Of a stretch of 64,000 nucleotides of DNA, positions 21,557-32,600 are shown one piece after another. The translations under genes were made by a program, and so were the position numbers. Source of the DNA: Dryas octopetala. Lineage: Eukaryota; Streptophyta; Magnoliopsida; Rosales; Rosaceae. The notes below the pieces were generated by a model. That model worked only from the letters and a program-made list of their open reading frames with translations. It did no database searches and was not told the origin of the DNA. The DNA is taken from positions 14,611,409 to 14,675,408 of the forward strand of contig OY992839.1 in NCBI GenBank assembly GCA_963921425.1, in the 5' to 3' direction. Each line of letters begins with the position of its first letter. Position 1 is the first letter of the stretch.

Positions 21557-22609
21557 TGTTGATGCAAATTCTCGTAAGGTAGATGCAACAACTTAGATAT
21601 GCTGATCTGGCTGATCAAGTGCTTCGCTGGATGATGAAGTGGATGCTGGTTGAGATCTTCCTGTAGATAAAAACAAGATCAAAGGAGATGGACCGGTGTG
21701 GTACCAGCCAAACACACTCCGATGAAGAAATCAGTGGTGGTGTTTGATGGTGGATGAGGAAGAACAAAGGAAGAACTTGGGAGAATGGGAAGAACAAGGC
21801 AAATGTTCTGGGTTATTCTCAGCAAGTTGGGTAGGCTCTTCTTTGGATGGAAATGCAAAGTGTTTAGCGTGTGTATTGATAGATTGCTAGATGCTTCATT
21901 TTGTGCATATGTGGTGCCTTATATAGGCAAAGGAAAACTTAATGAATAAGTTACCTGCATGTGAATGAATGGTTGCCAGAGACCCACGCACCTGGTCAGA
22001 CCTAGTTGCATGCTCAGCTGCTTGCTTCCTCAGCATTGAATGCTGCATTAAATGCAAGGTTGGAAGGTCCAGGCAAACTGTCCAGCAGTCATGAATGCAA
22101 GCCTGATATTCTGTCTGTCAGAAGATTGTGTCAGGTGCATTCAAGTGTGGCGGTTCGTCCCATCGTGATCTTCCTGGGAATGGCGGCGGAGAGCCGAGCC
22201 GAGCCGATACGAACACATGTTTTCATGTGAAGACACGAAGTCCATGTGTGGTCGGATCGGGCATGGGATTCCAGGCCGAGCCGGTCCCATAAACTGGGGG
22301 TCTTTCCGAGCTCTAACTGGTCGACGCCAGAACCCGAAAAGAGGCCATCTCCTGTGCCGAGCCGAGCCGGACCGGGATGATCGTGGGAAGATGGACACTC
22401 GATCCCATGGAAGATCATCGGTTCGGCTCGGACCGAACATGGAGGGCCGGCGTGGAGATCCGGTCTGAGCTGGCAGAGGCGATGACGAGTGGTGATGATG
22501 TGGGGGTCAAAGTTTTGACCACTGAGAGTCAACTCCGAAGTGGATGTTGACCAGCCACGTGTCGAGCTGTGATTAGCTGTTCGGATTGATGTGGATTTTC
22601 CCACAAACA
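21557..22609 (-). repeat. 3' LTR of the Tat gypsy element
   Basis: 1053 bp, apparently identical to the right LTR. Open frames inside it occur identically in both LTRs and look like by-products of GC-rich sequence rather than genes. Confidence 0.95.
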
Positions 22610-23260
22610 GGAGTCCCCCAGCTTCCGAGCCGAGCGGACAGTGGTGGATTGGAAGCTGAAGTGCGATGACCTTCCCAAAGATAATATGCTTGCTTGATCC
22701 GAGCCGAACCCGACATGTCTACGTTTCTGAAGATCCGAGCAGGTGGTGACTTGTGATTGGCCAAAATATCTCAGGGGCAGGTGAAGGGACGTTTGATTTC
22801 TGCATGGGGGAACGTAAGGGTCACCTCGTTATGGGTATTTTTTGAATGCTTGACAGGTGTCAAGATCTGGCATATGAAGCGCCAGAAATGAAGGGCTGAG
22901 ATCGGTTTGCATGGGGGTATAAATCATGCCTTTCTCTCTCTTCCCTCTCACTTTCCAACTTTTTCAGAAACTCCCACTCTCTCTCTGCAAACTCTTCCCT
23001 CCTCCGCCGTGAATTTCCTCCTACCTCCGTCGTTAGTGCAGCAGTTCGGTCACGGTTTCGGGCAAGCGTAGTCATAGACGAAGCCATTCCGAGTGTGTGA
23101 GGGGTGGAGGGATTGGCCGGACAAAAACCAGTAAGTGATTCTGTCCATTCTTGAGTTTTTGTGTTTTTCGGGTTTTTCTGGGTGTGTTCTTGGTGTTCTT
23201 GAGAAAAAGAACTTTTTGATCCATAAAGTGAGAGAGAGAAAGTAGAAAAAACTGTTAGTA
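22610..23260. other. Region between 3' LTR and antisense gene
   Basis: Contains the purine tract (on the minus strand) next to the LTR, then the presumed promoter and 5' leader of the plus-strand gene. The leader has a CT-rich run (22925-22990) typical of plant 5' UTRs. Minus-strand frames here have no recognisable domain. Confidence 0.5.
22918..22923 (+). promoter_or_regulatory. TATA box for the antisense gene
   Basis: TATAAA in 'catgggggtataaatcatgcc', followed about 10-70 bp later by a CT-rich leader and about 340 bp later by the ATG at 23261. Position and composition fit a plant pol II promoter driving the plus-strand gene independently of the LTR. This is inference from sequence only. 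Confidence 0.5.
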
Positions 23261-25651
23261 ATGTCAGAGACTGATTCGAGTGGTCGGCTCGGATCGGGGG
23301 AAGCCTTCGAGGGAGACAGTGGGGCCGAGGTGAGCCGAAGCCCATCTGTGGGTGAGGCCGAGCCGAGCCGAAGCCCACCTGCGGGTGAGGCGAGTTGGGA
23401 TGGCTTGTCCGAAGAGTTGGACGAGGCCGGCTCGGCATTGAACCGCAATCCGGGCGGAGAGCGCCGAGCCCGAGGGGATCAGGAAAACCCCGAGATACTG
23501 AGTTCCGACTGGGAACAAGGGACGGTCGAAGGAGGTGACGAAGAACCTCTCGACGTCGAGCCGATCGCCACCATTCCGAGCAGACTCACCTCGGGCTCGG
23601 ATGAAAGGGATAGGGGGCACGAGGCGTCGACCTCGGCTCAGGGGGTGACGGGGAGTCCGATCGACCCGGACTTCTACGAGGAACTGCCGTGGAAGGCCGA
23701 TCAGATCCCCAATGAGATGACCGAGTACCATCTCAGGGATTTGAGGAGTAGATACTCAGTCCCCGACTCCGTGCTGATGAGGTTGCCGACCGAGGGGGAG
23801 AAGCCGAGCCGACCCCCGATAGGATGGGTGACCATGTACCCGGAGATGTTTGAGAATGGGGTTCGGCTTCCCCTGCACACCTTCCTGCAGGACTGGCTCG
23901 CGACGATCGGCGCGGCGCCACACCAGCTGAACCCGAACGTGTACAGGATCATCCTGTCCATGCACATCTTGTGGCACAAAGTGCACAAGTGTGTGCCACA
24001 CAAGGATATCCTGTTCTGCAATTACGCACTGAGGTCGAAGCAGAGCGAGCTCGGATTCTACAACCTCCAGGCGTACTCGGGGCCACTCTTCGGTGGGAAT
24101 CCCTCCTCCCAGAAGACATGGAAGAAAAGATATTTCTTTGTCTCTGGGGATTGGGAGTTCGCCGATCCGAACAGAATCACCTCGGCTCGGGTGCCCAGAG
24201 CTTTTAGAATTCCAGGTGGGCATTGGGAATTTGGGGCCGGTCCGAGGACAATTTGCATATGTCTTGTGATAATTGTATTATATTTTTGTCTAACTCTTTT
24301 TGGTTTCGCCTTCGCAGTCAGCTGGGGCAAGTACAAGCTCCGAGGCGAGCTCAAGGACCAGATCGCCGCGATCAGGGACTCACCAGGAGAGTACTTGTCA
24401 ACCAAGTTCCTGCTCGGGGAGACTCAGATCCGACAGAGCGGGATCTCCTGGTTTGTGCCCAGGTGGAATCCTAGAGCCGAGAGGGGAATGGCGCCCACCG
24501 AACTGGAGGTTCGCCTTAGGAAGAAAGCGGCTCGGAGCGTCCAGAAGAAGGCAGCGGGGCGGACCCCTGCCGAGCCGGTCCAGGCTCCTGCCCCGGCGGC
24601 AGCTCAGCCTAAATCTCCTGCGCCGAGACCGGTTCGGCAGGCAGAGAAGAGGAAGGCTCCCCAGGCCGAGGCCCCGGTGGAGAAGAGGGCTCGGGCCGAG
24701 CCCGGCGGTTCTGGTGCCGGAGCGTCCGGTTCGGCGCCCCTGAAGGTGGTGGAGGTAGTCCCCGGCCTCGAGCCGTTCGTCACGGGCCTCAAGCGCGTGA
24801 TGACCGCGAGGGTGCAGGAGGGGCTGTGGGCCGATCATGGCGAGCCGGGCTTCAGCCACCAGGCTCTGATCGCATCCCGCCAGGCCATGTTGGTAAGTCT
24901 CCTTTACTTCGGATTTTGTCTATTCGCTCGGTTCGGACTAAGGATGAATTTGTTTCTCTTGCAGCTCGCCATGAGGCAGTTCGAAGCTGCTAAGGCCGCC
25001 GTCGATGCCGAGGCGAAACTGGAGAGGTTTCGGGCACGGGTCGTAGAGCTGAAGGAGAAGTTGGCCGAGGCCGAGCGTACGGTCAATGCCGAGCGCGAAC
25101 GGTCGGAGGGTCTGCAATCCAGGCTGGCCAGGAAGGAGGAGGAGGTCGGTCGGCTCGGCAAGGAGCTTGCCTCCTCGGAGCAAAATGTGGCGGACTTGAG
25201 GCATTATGTCGGCGATCTCCAGCGAGACATCGAGGCCGCTGAACGGAGGATCGAGAATGTCGAACTCCGACGTCGATCTGAAGTGCCGAGCGCCCAGGCA
25301 CTGGCTGATGCCCATTTTGATGGGTATCAGGAGCTTTTGGAGGCGATCAAATCGAAGAGGCCGGACTGGGATGTATCATTCCTTGGCGAGTCCGAGGACG
25401 ACGAAGACACCCAGGGAAGTCAACAGGATGAGCTTCCTCCTCTCGATCGCCAAGTCCGTGCCGAAGTCGAGCCGACTCCGGAAGATCCTCCACTGCCTGC
25501 ATATGAGCCGACCCCGATTCCCCCGGTCCCCGAATCCGATCCCAATGCTGAGATGCAGATCGGCGGGGTTGAGGTGGTGCAGCTCGGCGAGGAGACGCCC
25601 GAGGAGTCTACCGAGCCGATCCAGGAGGGCCCTGCCGAGCGATCTGCATGA
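23261..25651 (+). CDS. Antisense ORF of Tat element, Transposase_28-like domain and coiled coil
   Basis: 796 codons, opposite in direction to gag-pol. The first ~140 residues are acidic and low in complexity. Residues ~150-310 match the plant 'putative gypsy type transposon' domain (PF04195-like), with RLPLHTFLQDWLATIG and QLNPNVYRIILSMHILW. The middle is Pro/Ala/Lys/Arg-rich; ~570-680 is a heptad-rich coiled coil (LERFRARVVELKEKLAEAE...); the tail is acidic. Two stretches look like retained introns: 24216-24317 (GT..AG, 102 bp) and 24893-24964 (GTAAGT..GCAG, 72 bp). Both are multiples of three without stops, so the frame stays open either way; the first reads as a hydrophobic stretch if retained. 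Function is unknown; antisense ORFs of this type are reported in Tat/Athila elements. Confidence 0.8.
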   Translation: MSETDSSGRLGSGEAFEGDSGAEVSRSPSVGEAEPSRSPPAGEASWDGLSEELDEAGSALNRNPGGERRARGDQENPEILSSDWEQGTVEGGDEEPLDVEPIATIPSRLTSGSDERDRGHEASTSAQGVTGSPIDPDFYEELPWKADQIPNEMTEYHLRDLRSRYSVPDSVLMRLPTEGEKPSRPPIGWVTMYPEMFENGVRLPLHTFLQDWLATIGAAPHQLNPNVYRIILSMHILWHKVHKCVPHKDILFCNYALRSKQSELGFYNLQAYSGPLFGGNPSSQKTWKKRYFFVSGDWEFADPNRITSARVPRAFRIPGGHWEFGAGPRTICICLVIIVLYFCLTLFGFAFAVSWGKYKLRGELKDQIAAIRDSPGEYLSTKFLLGETQIRQSGISWFVPRWNPRAERGMAPTELEVRLRKKAARSVQKKAAGRTPAEPVQAPAPAAAQPKSPAPRPVRQAEKRKAPQAEAPVEKRARAEPGGSGAGASGSAPLKVVEVVPGLEPFVTGLKRVMTARVQEGLWADHGEPGFSHQALIASRQAMLVSLLYFGFCLFARFGLRMNLFLLQLAMRQFEAAKAAVDAEAKLERFRARVVELKEKLAEAERTVNAERERSEGLQSRLARKEEEVGRLGKELASSEQNVADLRHYVGDLQRDIEAAERRIENVELRRRSEVPSAQALADAHFDGYQELLEAIKSKRPDWDVSFLGESEDDEDTQGSQQDELPPLDRQVRAEVEPTPEDPPLPAYEPTPIPPVPESDPNAEMQIGGVEVVQLGEETPEESTEPIQEGPAERSA

Positions 25652-26207
25652 TGGCTGATTTTATTTAACTTTTATGTTGTCTTGTTTTTGTTTTTTGTTC
25701 CCGAGCCGAAGTGTGGCTCGGGTTTAATTGTTTTTGGAACAATTTGTATTTGGTTTTATGTTATTTATCTATCAGTATTTTCTTTATATGATACAAGTTG
25801 CTGTCAGTTCGGCTCAGAAATTAAGCTAAAGACATAACCAATAACACATGGACAAGAAAATGATAAAAGTGAAAAACATAATAAAAATCAAGGCATTTTG
25901 AGATCGGCTCGGCATGCCGATCGTAATGAAAATGGATGGTAATAATAAATTAGAACTTGTTTTCGGATCAGCTTGATAAGCATGACCAAGATAAGTAAAA
26001 ATTTAAGGAATGTAAAAATCTCGGATGGGCTCGGCATACCCATTGAGATATTTAGGAATGTAGTGTTTTGAGAAAAATATTCAAACCTACTTTCAGATCG
26101 GCTCGGCATGCACGATGAAAGTTTTGGTTGGAGTGTATATTTTTCTTTTAGAAATATCCTGTTGAACGTTAGGACTGTAGGAAGTCACTTCGGCTCAGAC
26201 AGGGATT
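25652..26207. other. Spacer between antisense gene and tandem repeats
   Basis: T-rich and A-rich non-coding sequence with scattered 'cggctcgg' words. It probably contains the 3' UTR of the antisense gene. No recognisable gene. Confidence 0.5.
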
Positions 26208-26491
26208 TTTATAGACCTGATAAGTCTGTACCATGCCGAGCGTTGGGCCGAAAGTGGCGCGCTAGCTCGGAACGGGAGTTTATAGACCTGATGAGTCTGT
26301 AATATGCCGAGCATCGGGCCGGAAATGGCGCGCCCGCTCGACACATGAGTTTATAGACCTGATGAGTCTGTAATATGCCGAGCATCGGGCCGGAAATGGC
26401 GCGCCCGCTCGACACATGAGTTTATAGACCTGATGAGTCTGTAATGCACCGAGCGTCGGGCCGAAAATGGCACTTCGGCTCGGCACATGGG
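26208..26491. repeat. Four 71-bp tandem repeats
   Basis: Four head-to-tail copies of a 71-bp unit beginning 'tttatagacctgatgagtct', at 26208, 26279, 26350 and 26421. The second and third are identical; the outer two are diverged. They lie in the untranslated region just past the pol stop. Short open frames across them repeat every 71 bp in shifted frames and are not genes. Confidence 0.93.
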
Positions 26492-26668
26492 TTTACTATT
26501 TTTTCGAAGGAAACACTTAGATCTTTCCTCTTTGTTAGAAGTGTATAGGAGTAGAGTCCCCAGTGTTTGCTTCGAAAAATAAGAAGAAAAATGAGTAGAA
26601 AAATGTTCCATCTTTTCATTGATTGGAAAGGGTGTTAGGTCGGACAGTCCCCGATCCTAACTACATTT

Positions 26669-29600
26669 TTACTGGTAATAAGTCTTCAAGTGTTCAGCGT
26701 TCCAGCTATGCTTGAGAGGCTTCCCAGCCAGAGTGGCCAAGTTGTAAGTGCCGGGCTTGACTATGCCCGTGATTCTATATGGTCCGGTCCAGTTCGGATC
26801 GAATGAGCTCTCTTTGATGGCAAGGGGATTCTTTTTCATGACGAGATTGCCCAATCCGAAGCTTCTGGGTCTGACCCTTTGATTGTAATATTTGGCTACC
26901 CTTTGTTGGTAGGCGGCTCGGCAGAGATCGGCGTCGGTTCGCCTCTCCTCGATCATGTCTAGGCCGAGCCGAAGTCCGGCGTCATTGGTCTCGGGATTGT
27001 ACGTGCCGGTCCGGAATGAAGGAGTCCCCATTTCGACCGGGACGACAGCGTCAGTTCCGAACGCCAACGCATAGGGAGTTTCCTTCGTGGAGTTGCGATA
27101 GGAAGTTCGGTAGGACCAAAGTACCTCTGGCAGGAGTTCAGGCCAATTTCCCTTAGCCTTATCTAGTTTAGTCTTGAGGGTTTTCTTGATGATCTTGTTG
27201 ATGGCCTCGACCTGTCCGTTCGACTGCGGATGGTAGGGCGCGGTGAAGCGCAAGTTGATGTTCAGACGTGAACAAAAACTCCTGAACTTTTTGCAGTCGA
27301 ACTGCTTGCCATTGTCCGCAATGATGGTGTGCGGCATGCCGAACCGGCAAATGATGTTCTTCCAGACGAAAGTCTCCATCCGTTCGGCTGTGGTTGTGGC
27401 CAGGGGCTCGGCCTCGGCCCATTTGGTGAAGTAGTCGACTGCTACCACTGCCATGGTGACTTGCCCTTTTGCCTTCGGCATAGGGCCGATCAGATCGAGT
27501 CCCCACTGCGCGAACGGCCAGGGGCTGGATATGGAGGTCAGCAACTGGGGAGGTTGATGGGGAACCGCGGCAAATTGCTGGCATTTGATACAAGCGCGAG
27601 ACAGATGATCTGCGTCCTTGTTCAGTGTTGGCCAGAAGTAACCCTGTCTGATTGTCTTGTAGGCAAGGGCTCTTCCTCCCGAGTGGTTTCCGCATATCCC
27701 CTCGTGGATTTCTCTCAGCACATCCTGACCTTCTTGGGGAGTGACACACCGCAAGTAAGGCAGGGAGAAACTCCTCTTGTAGAGCTGACCATCGATCATG
27801 CTGAACCGAGCCGACCTCGTTTTGATGAGACGTGCTTTATCCCTCTCTGGGGGGAGGATCCCGGAGACCAAGTAGGTGATGATCGGCGTCATCCAGTTCG
27901 GCTCGGCATCGGTTTGCATAACCGTGGCCTCGGTTTCGACGGTGCTAGGTCTGTCCAGGATTTCGACTGGAACATGCCTGGCGGATCCGGTGTCTGTGGC
28001 CGAAGCCAGGCGCGCCAAGGCGTCGGCTCTGCAGTTCTCTGCCCTCGGGATTTGGGATATTCTGTATTCGTGGAAGTTTCCAAGTAGCAGACGAGTCTTC
28101 TCGAGGTAAGCAGTCATGCTAGGCTCTCGAGTCTCATACTCTCCCAAAATCTGATTGACGATTAGCTGAGAGTCGCTGAAGATGTTTAGTTTGGTCGCGC
28201 CGAGCTCCTTTGCCAATCTGAGCCCGGCGATGAGTGCCTCATACTCTGCTTCGTTGTTTGACGCTTGAAATCTGAAGCGAAGAGCATACTCCATCACAAC
28301 TTGTTCCGGGGAGATCAGAACAAGCCCGGCTCCGCTTCCCATGGCGTTGGAAGATCCGTCCACATAGAGAGTCCAGGTGAGGAGATCAACCTGGCCGCGT
28401 TCGCCGATTGTGTTCGGATCGGCTGCTGTTGTCATAGCGTCGGTGCGTGGTGGATCCTCCGTCGAGGTGGTCGACTCACAGATGAAGTCTGACATGGCCT
28501 GACCTTTGATGGCCGTCCTGGGACGGTAGATGATGTCAAACTCGCCGAGCTCGATTGACCATTTGATGAGCCGACCCGAAGTCTCTGGTTTTGCCAGGAT
28601 TTGTCTGAGCGGTTGGTCCGTCAAGACAACGATGGAATGAGCCTGGAAGTAGGGCCTTAATTTCCGAGCCGAGCTAACCAGGGTGAGAGCCATCTTCTCG
28701 AATTTTGGATACCTGGTCTCGGCATCGGCGAGGGCTCGGCTCGTATAGAAGACGGGGTGTTGTACACCGCCGACCTCTCTCACTAGAACTGAGCTGAGAG
28801 CCGAGTCAGAGACAGAGAGGTAGAGAAAAAGTTCTTCACCTTCTTCTGGTTTGGATAAGATGGGAGGTTCCCCCATGTGCCTTTTCAGATCTTGAAAGGC
28901 CTGCTCGCATTGGGGGGTCCATTCTATGCTCTTCCCTGCTCCCTTTAAGGCTTTGAAGAAAGGGAGGCACCGGTCAGTAGATTTTGAGACGAACCGGTTC
29001 AGGGCGGCAACTCTTCCAGTCAGACTCTGGATTTCCTTGCGTGTCCTTGGGGACTTCATGTTGATCAAAGCCTGGATCTTCTCCGGATTGGCTTCAATCC
29101 CCCGTTGGCTGACCAGGTAGCCCAGGAACTTTCCTGACCGAACCCCAAAGACACATTTGGCTGGGTTCAGACGCATCTGATATTCCTTCAGGACTCCGAA
29201 CATGTCTGAGAGGTCCCTGACGTGATCGTCCGCCTTGATGCTTTTGACCAGCATGTCATCCACGTAAACCTCTACGGATTTGCCGATGGAAGATCTGAAC
29301 ATGTGGTTGACCAGCCTTTGATAGGTGGCTCCGGCGTTCTTGAGGCCGAAGGGCATGACCTTGTAACAGTACATGCCGCGATCCGTTATGAAAGATGTGC
29401 CTTCCTGGTCGGACTTGTGCATCAGGATCTGGTTGTATCCAGAGTAGGCGTCCATGAAACTGAGGAGCTGATGTCCTGCTGTTGCATCGACGAGCTGATC
29501 TATTCTGGGCAAGGGAAAACTATCCTTGGGACAAGCCCTGTTCAGATCGGTGAAGTCCACGCACATCCTCCACTTCCCGTTGTTCTTTTTCACCATGACC

Positions 29601-32600
29601 ACGTTGGCGAGCCAGTCGGGGTAGTTAACCTCCCGGATGAACCCGTTGTTTTGCAACTTGGTTACCTCTTCAGCCATGGCGGCGTATCGGACCGGATCGT
29701 ATGACCTCCTCTTCTGACGGACCGGTTTGCATCCCGGGTCAGTGTTCAGCCTGTGGGTGATCACGTCAGACGATATGCCTGGCATGTCATCGTAAGACCA
29801 GGCGAACACTTCCGCGTTGGCACGGAGGAAGTCAATTATGGCGGAGCGCTGCTCGGGGCTGATCTGAGTCCCCACTCGGACGAGCCGATCCGGTGTCTCG
29901 GCCGAGATCGGCACTTCTTCCCAGGCCTCGGCGGGAAGGGGCCGAGATTCTGGGTTCGGCTCGGAAGTGAAATCGAACGTCTCCGCCCTCGGCCACCTGC
30001 CCGAATCAGCGATGGAGTCGAGTTCCTGTGAGTCCGGTAGCTGACCCTTCTGCTTGATCGAAGCGGCGTAGCATGACCGAGCCGAGCACTGGTCCCCCTG
30101 AATGACGATGCAGTCGTCGCCCACCGGACATTTGATGAGGAGGTTGGCGTAATGGACGATGCAGTCAAGGTCGACCAGAGCCGGTCTGCCCAGAATGATG
30201 TTGTAGGCTGACGGCCGCTTGACGACAATGAAGTACGTCATGCAGGTCTTCTTGATCGGCCCCTTCCCGAGCGAAAGGGGAAGGTAGATGTGTCCGAGGG
30301 GCTGAACCACTTCTCCCCCGAACCCGACCAAGGCAGGTGTATCGGTCTCCAGCTTATCCTCGCCGATGCCCATCTGCGCGAACGCAGAGTGGTAGAGGAT
30401 GTTGACTGAGCTCCCTCCGTCGACGAAGGAGCGCGCGATGGTTGTCCCGGCGACCTCAGCCACTATGACGACCGGATCATAGTGGGGGAAGATGATCTCG
30501 TTTGCCTCGTTTGGCTCAAAGGTGACCGGTGCCCAGTCCTTCCGCTGTCTTTTGGAAGTGCTGGGCTGACCTGCCTGGATCGACAAGGACTCGTGAGCTT
30601 GAGCCGCCTGTCTGACATACTCCTTCTGGGATCGGTTCGAGCTCCCCACGAAGGTTGGTCCCCCGCCGATTGATCCGATGGCAGCATCCTGGACCTCGAT
30701 GGTGTTGGTGGGCTTCTTCGGCGCGGCCTTGGGTACCCTAGGCCCACCGGCCAGGAATTGATTGATCTTACCCGCCCGGGCAAGAGTCTCAATCCCGTCG
30801 CGGAGGGCGTAGCAATCACCCGTGACGTGGCCGTGATTGGAATGGTACTTGCAGAAGACGCCCTCCTTGATTTTGTCTGGGGGTGGTCCCTTGATCTCCC
30901 TTGCGACTGGGAGTTGGTCCTTGATCTTGGAGTAGATTGTCTCCAGACCGGCGTTGAGGGGAGTGTACTCCGTGTACTGGACAAACTTGGGTCCCTTGCC
31001 TAGGAGTTGGCGTGGCTCCTCGGTCCTGGTTTTCTTGGATTGGACCTGGGGTTTGGGAGTTGCAACCTCTCCCTCCTTCCTCTTGGCCGAGGTCGGCCTG
31101 GGATTCAGGGCCTCCACCTGAGCATCCCACTCCTCAGCTCGTGCCCACTTAGTGGCTTCGGCAGAAAGCTCATCGTAGGTGGAGGGAGGGTTCCTCATCA
31201 AGTGGGAGCGGAGTCCCCCGGCGTGCAGGCCTTGCATGAGGGCATTCTTAGCTGACCTATCGTCGCAATCGTCGCACTTCGTATATTCGATGTTGAAGCG
31301 GATCAGATAGGCCTTGAGGCTCTCCCCCTCCTGCTGCTTGATGAGCGACATATCGTTCAAGTTGTAGAGTCGTTCGGATACAACCCGATATCTCGCCAGA
31401 AAGGCCCTCCGGAGGTCGGAGAAGGAGTCGATGGAGTTCGGTTGGAGGGTTCGGAACCAACCCCGAGCCGAGCCCTTCAAGGTCGAAGGGAAGATTCTGC
31501 ACTTCGTGGCTTCAGATGCCTGGCGGGCCTCCATGGCGTATCTGAAGCTGTCAAGATGGTCGTAGGGATCCTTGGTCCCGTCATACTGATCCATCTTGGG
31601 GGGCTTGGTGTCGCGGGAGACCTCAGCATCCATGATTCTGCTGGTGTACGGGAGGGGAAGTTCCTCCCCGTGGTCGGCTCTACCGGTATACCCCCTGGAG
31701 ACCTCGACATGTCCGAGCCGATCGTGGACGCTTCGGATCTGGTCCTGGACCAAAGTCCGAACAAGATTTTCCACATTGGGCGGGGTCGGCTCGGCCGCAT
31801 TTTCCCCTGAGCACTCGGCCTGGTTGCCGAGTCTCTCACTCACCGGCTGACGAGTGAGCCTCTCGCTTGCCGGTTGTCGATCTGACATGATCATGGTGGA
31901 CCCCAGCCGGTCGCTCACTGATCGCCTCCCCGAGTAAGTTCCTGATGGGGAAGGATCCTGACTGGCGATAGGGCCGAGTCTATTCCGAATCGGGCCCCTG
32001 GTTTCGGCCGAACCGGCAGGACTGTTGGCCCCCAACCTTGATTGGGCCGGGGGTCGTCGATTTGTATTCGGGTCGGCACGGTCTCCGCCCGAATTCCTGG
32101 GGGCACGTTTCCCGAAAGCCGCCTGTTTTTGCTGAAGAAGACGGTGGGCGTTCAGGCATTCGGCCTGTTCGGCCGGGGGCATGTCCTCGAAGCCCGGGAA
32201 GACGTGATCCGAGTCCTGCCGATCGGTCTGGTCGTTCGGCTCGGCAGGAGTGCTTTGCCGAGAAGGAGATGGTGAAAGGACCTCCTCCTCGGTTCGGGTC
32301 CGGTGTGATCGGAAGCCCGATCGTCCACTATTCTCGAGTTGAGCACGGTGGCGTGCAAGTTCCCCGGCCAGCTCGGCCTGTTTTGCGAGCAGCTCATTAT
32401 TCTGCTTCAGGAGTGCATTCTCAGCGGCCAGATGTCGCTGACTCTCCTTAAGGAGTTTGTGAGCGGCTCGGATTTTGGAGGGACCTTTGGACTTTGGCGT
32501 CCTGGGGAGTTGTGCTCCCCTCGTTTTCTCAGGTGTCTCAGGCTGATGTTGTTCATCATTCTGAGACGCTCCTGAAGAAGAACTGGTGTCCCGAAATATG

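Noticed and set aside
22131-22604. Open frames inside the gypsy LTRs
   Set aside because: The same frames occur unchanged in both LTRs and have no recognisable domains; they follow from GC-rich sequence with few stops.
26208-26491. CRISPR-like array
   Set aside because: Repeats are contiguous 71-bp units without distinct spacers, inside a plant retrotransposon.
26209-26619. Series of small minus-strand frames at 26209-26619
   Set aside because: They repeat every 71 bp with the tandem repeat and are not separate genes.
27329-28087. 252-codon plus-strand frame opposite gypsy integrase/RNase H
   Set aside because: Antisense shadow of strongly conserved pol domains in GC-rich DNA.
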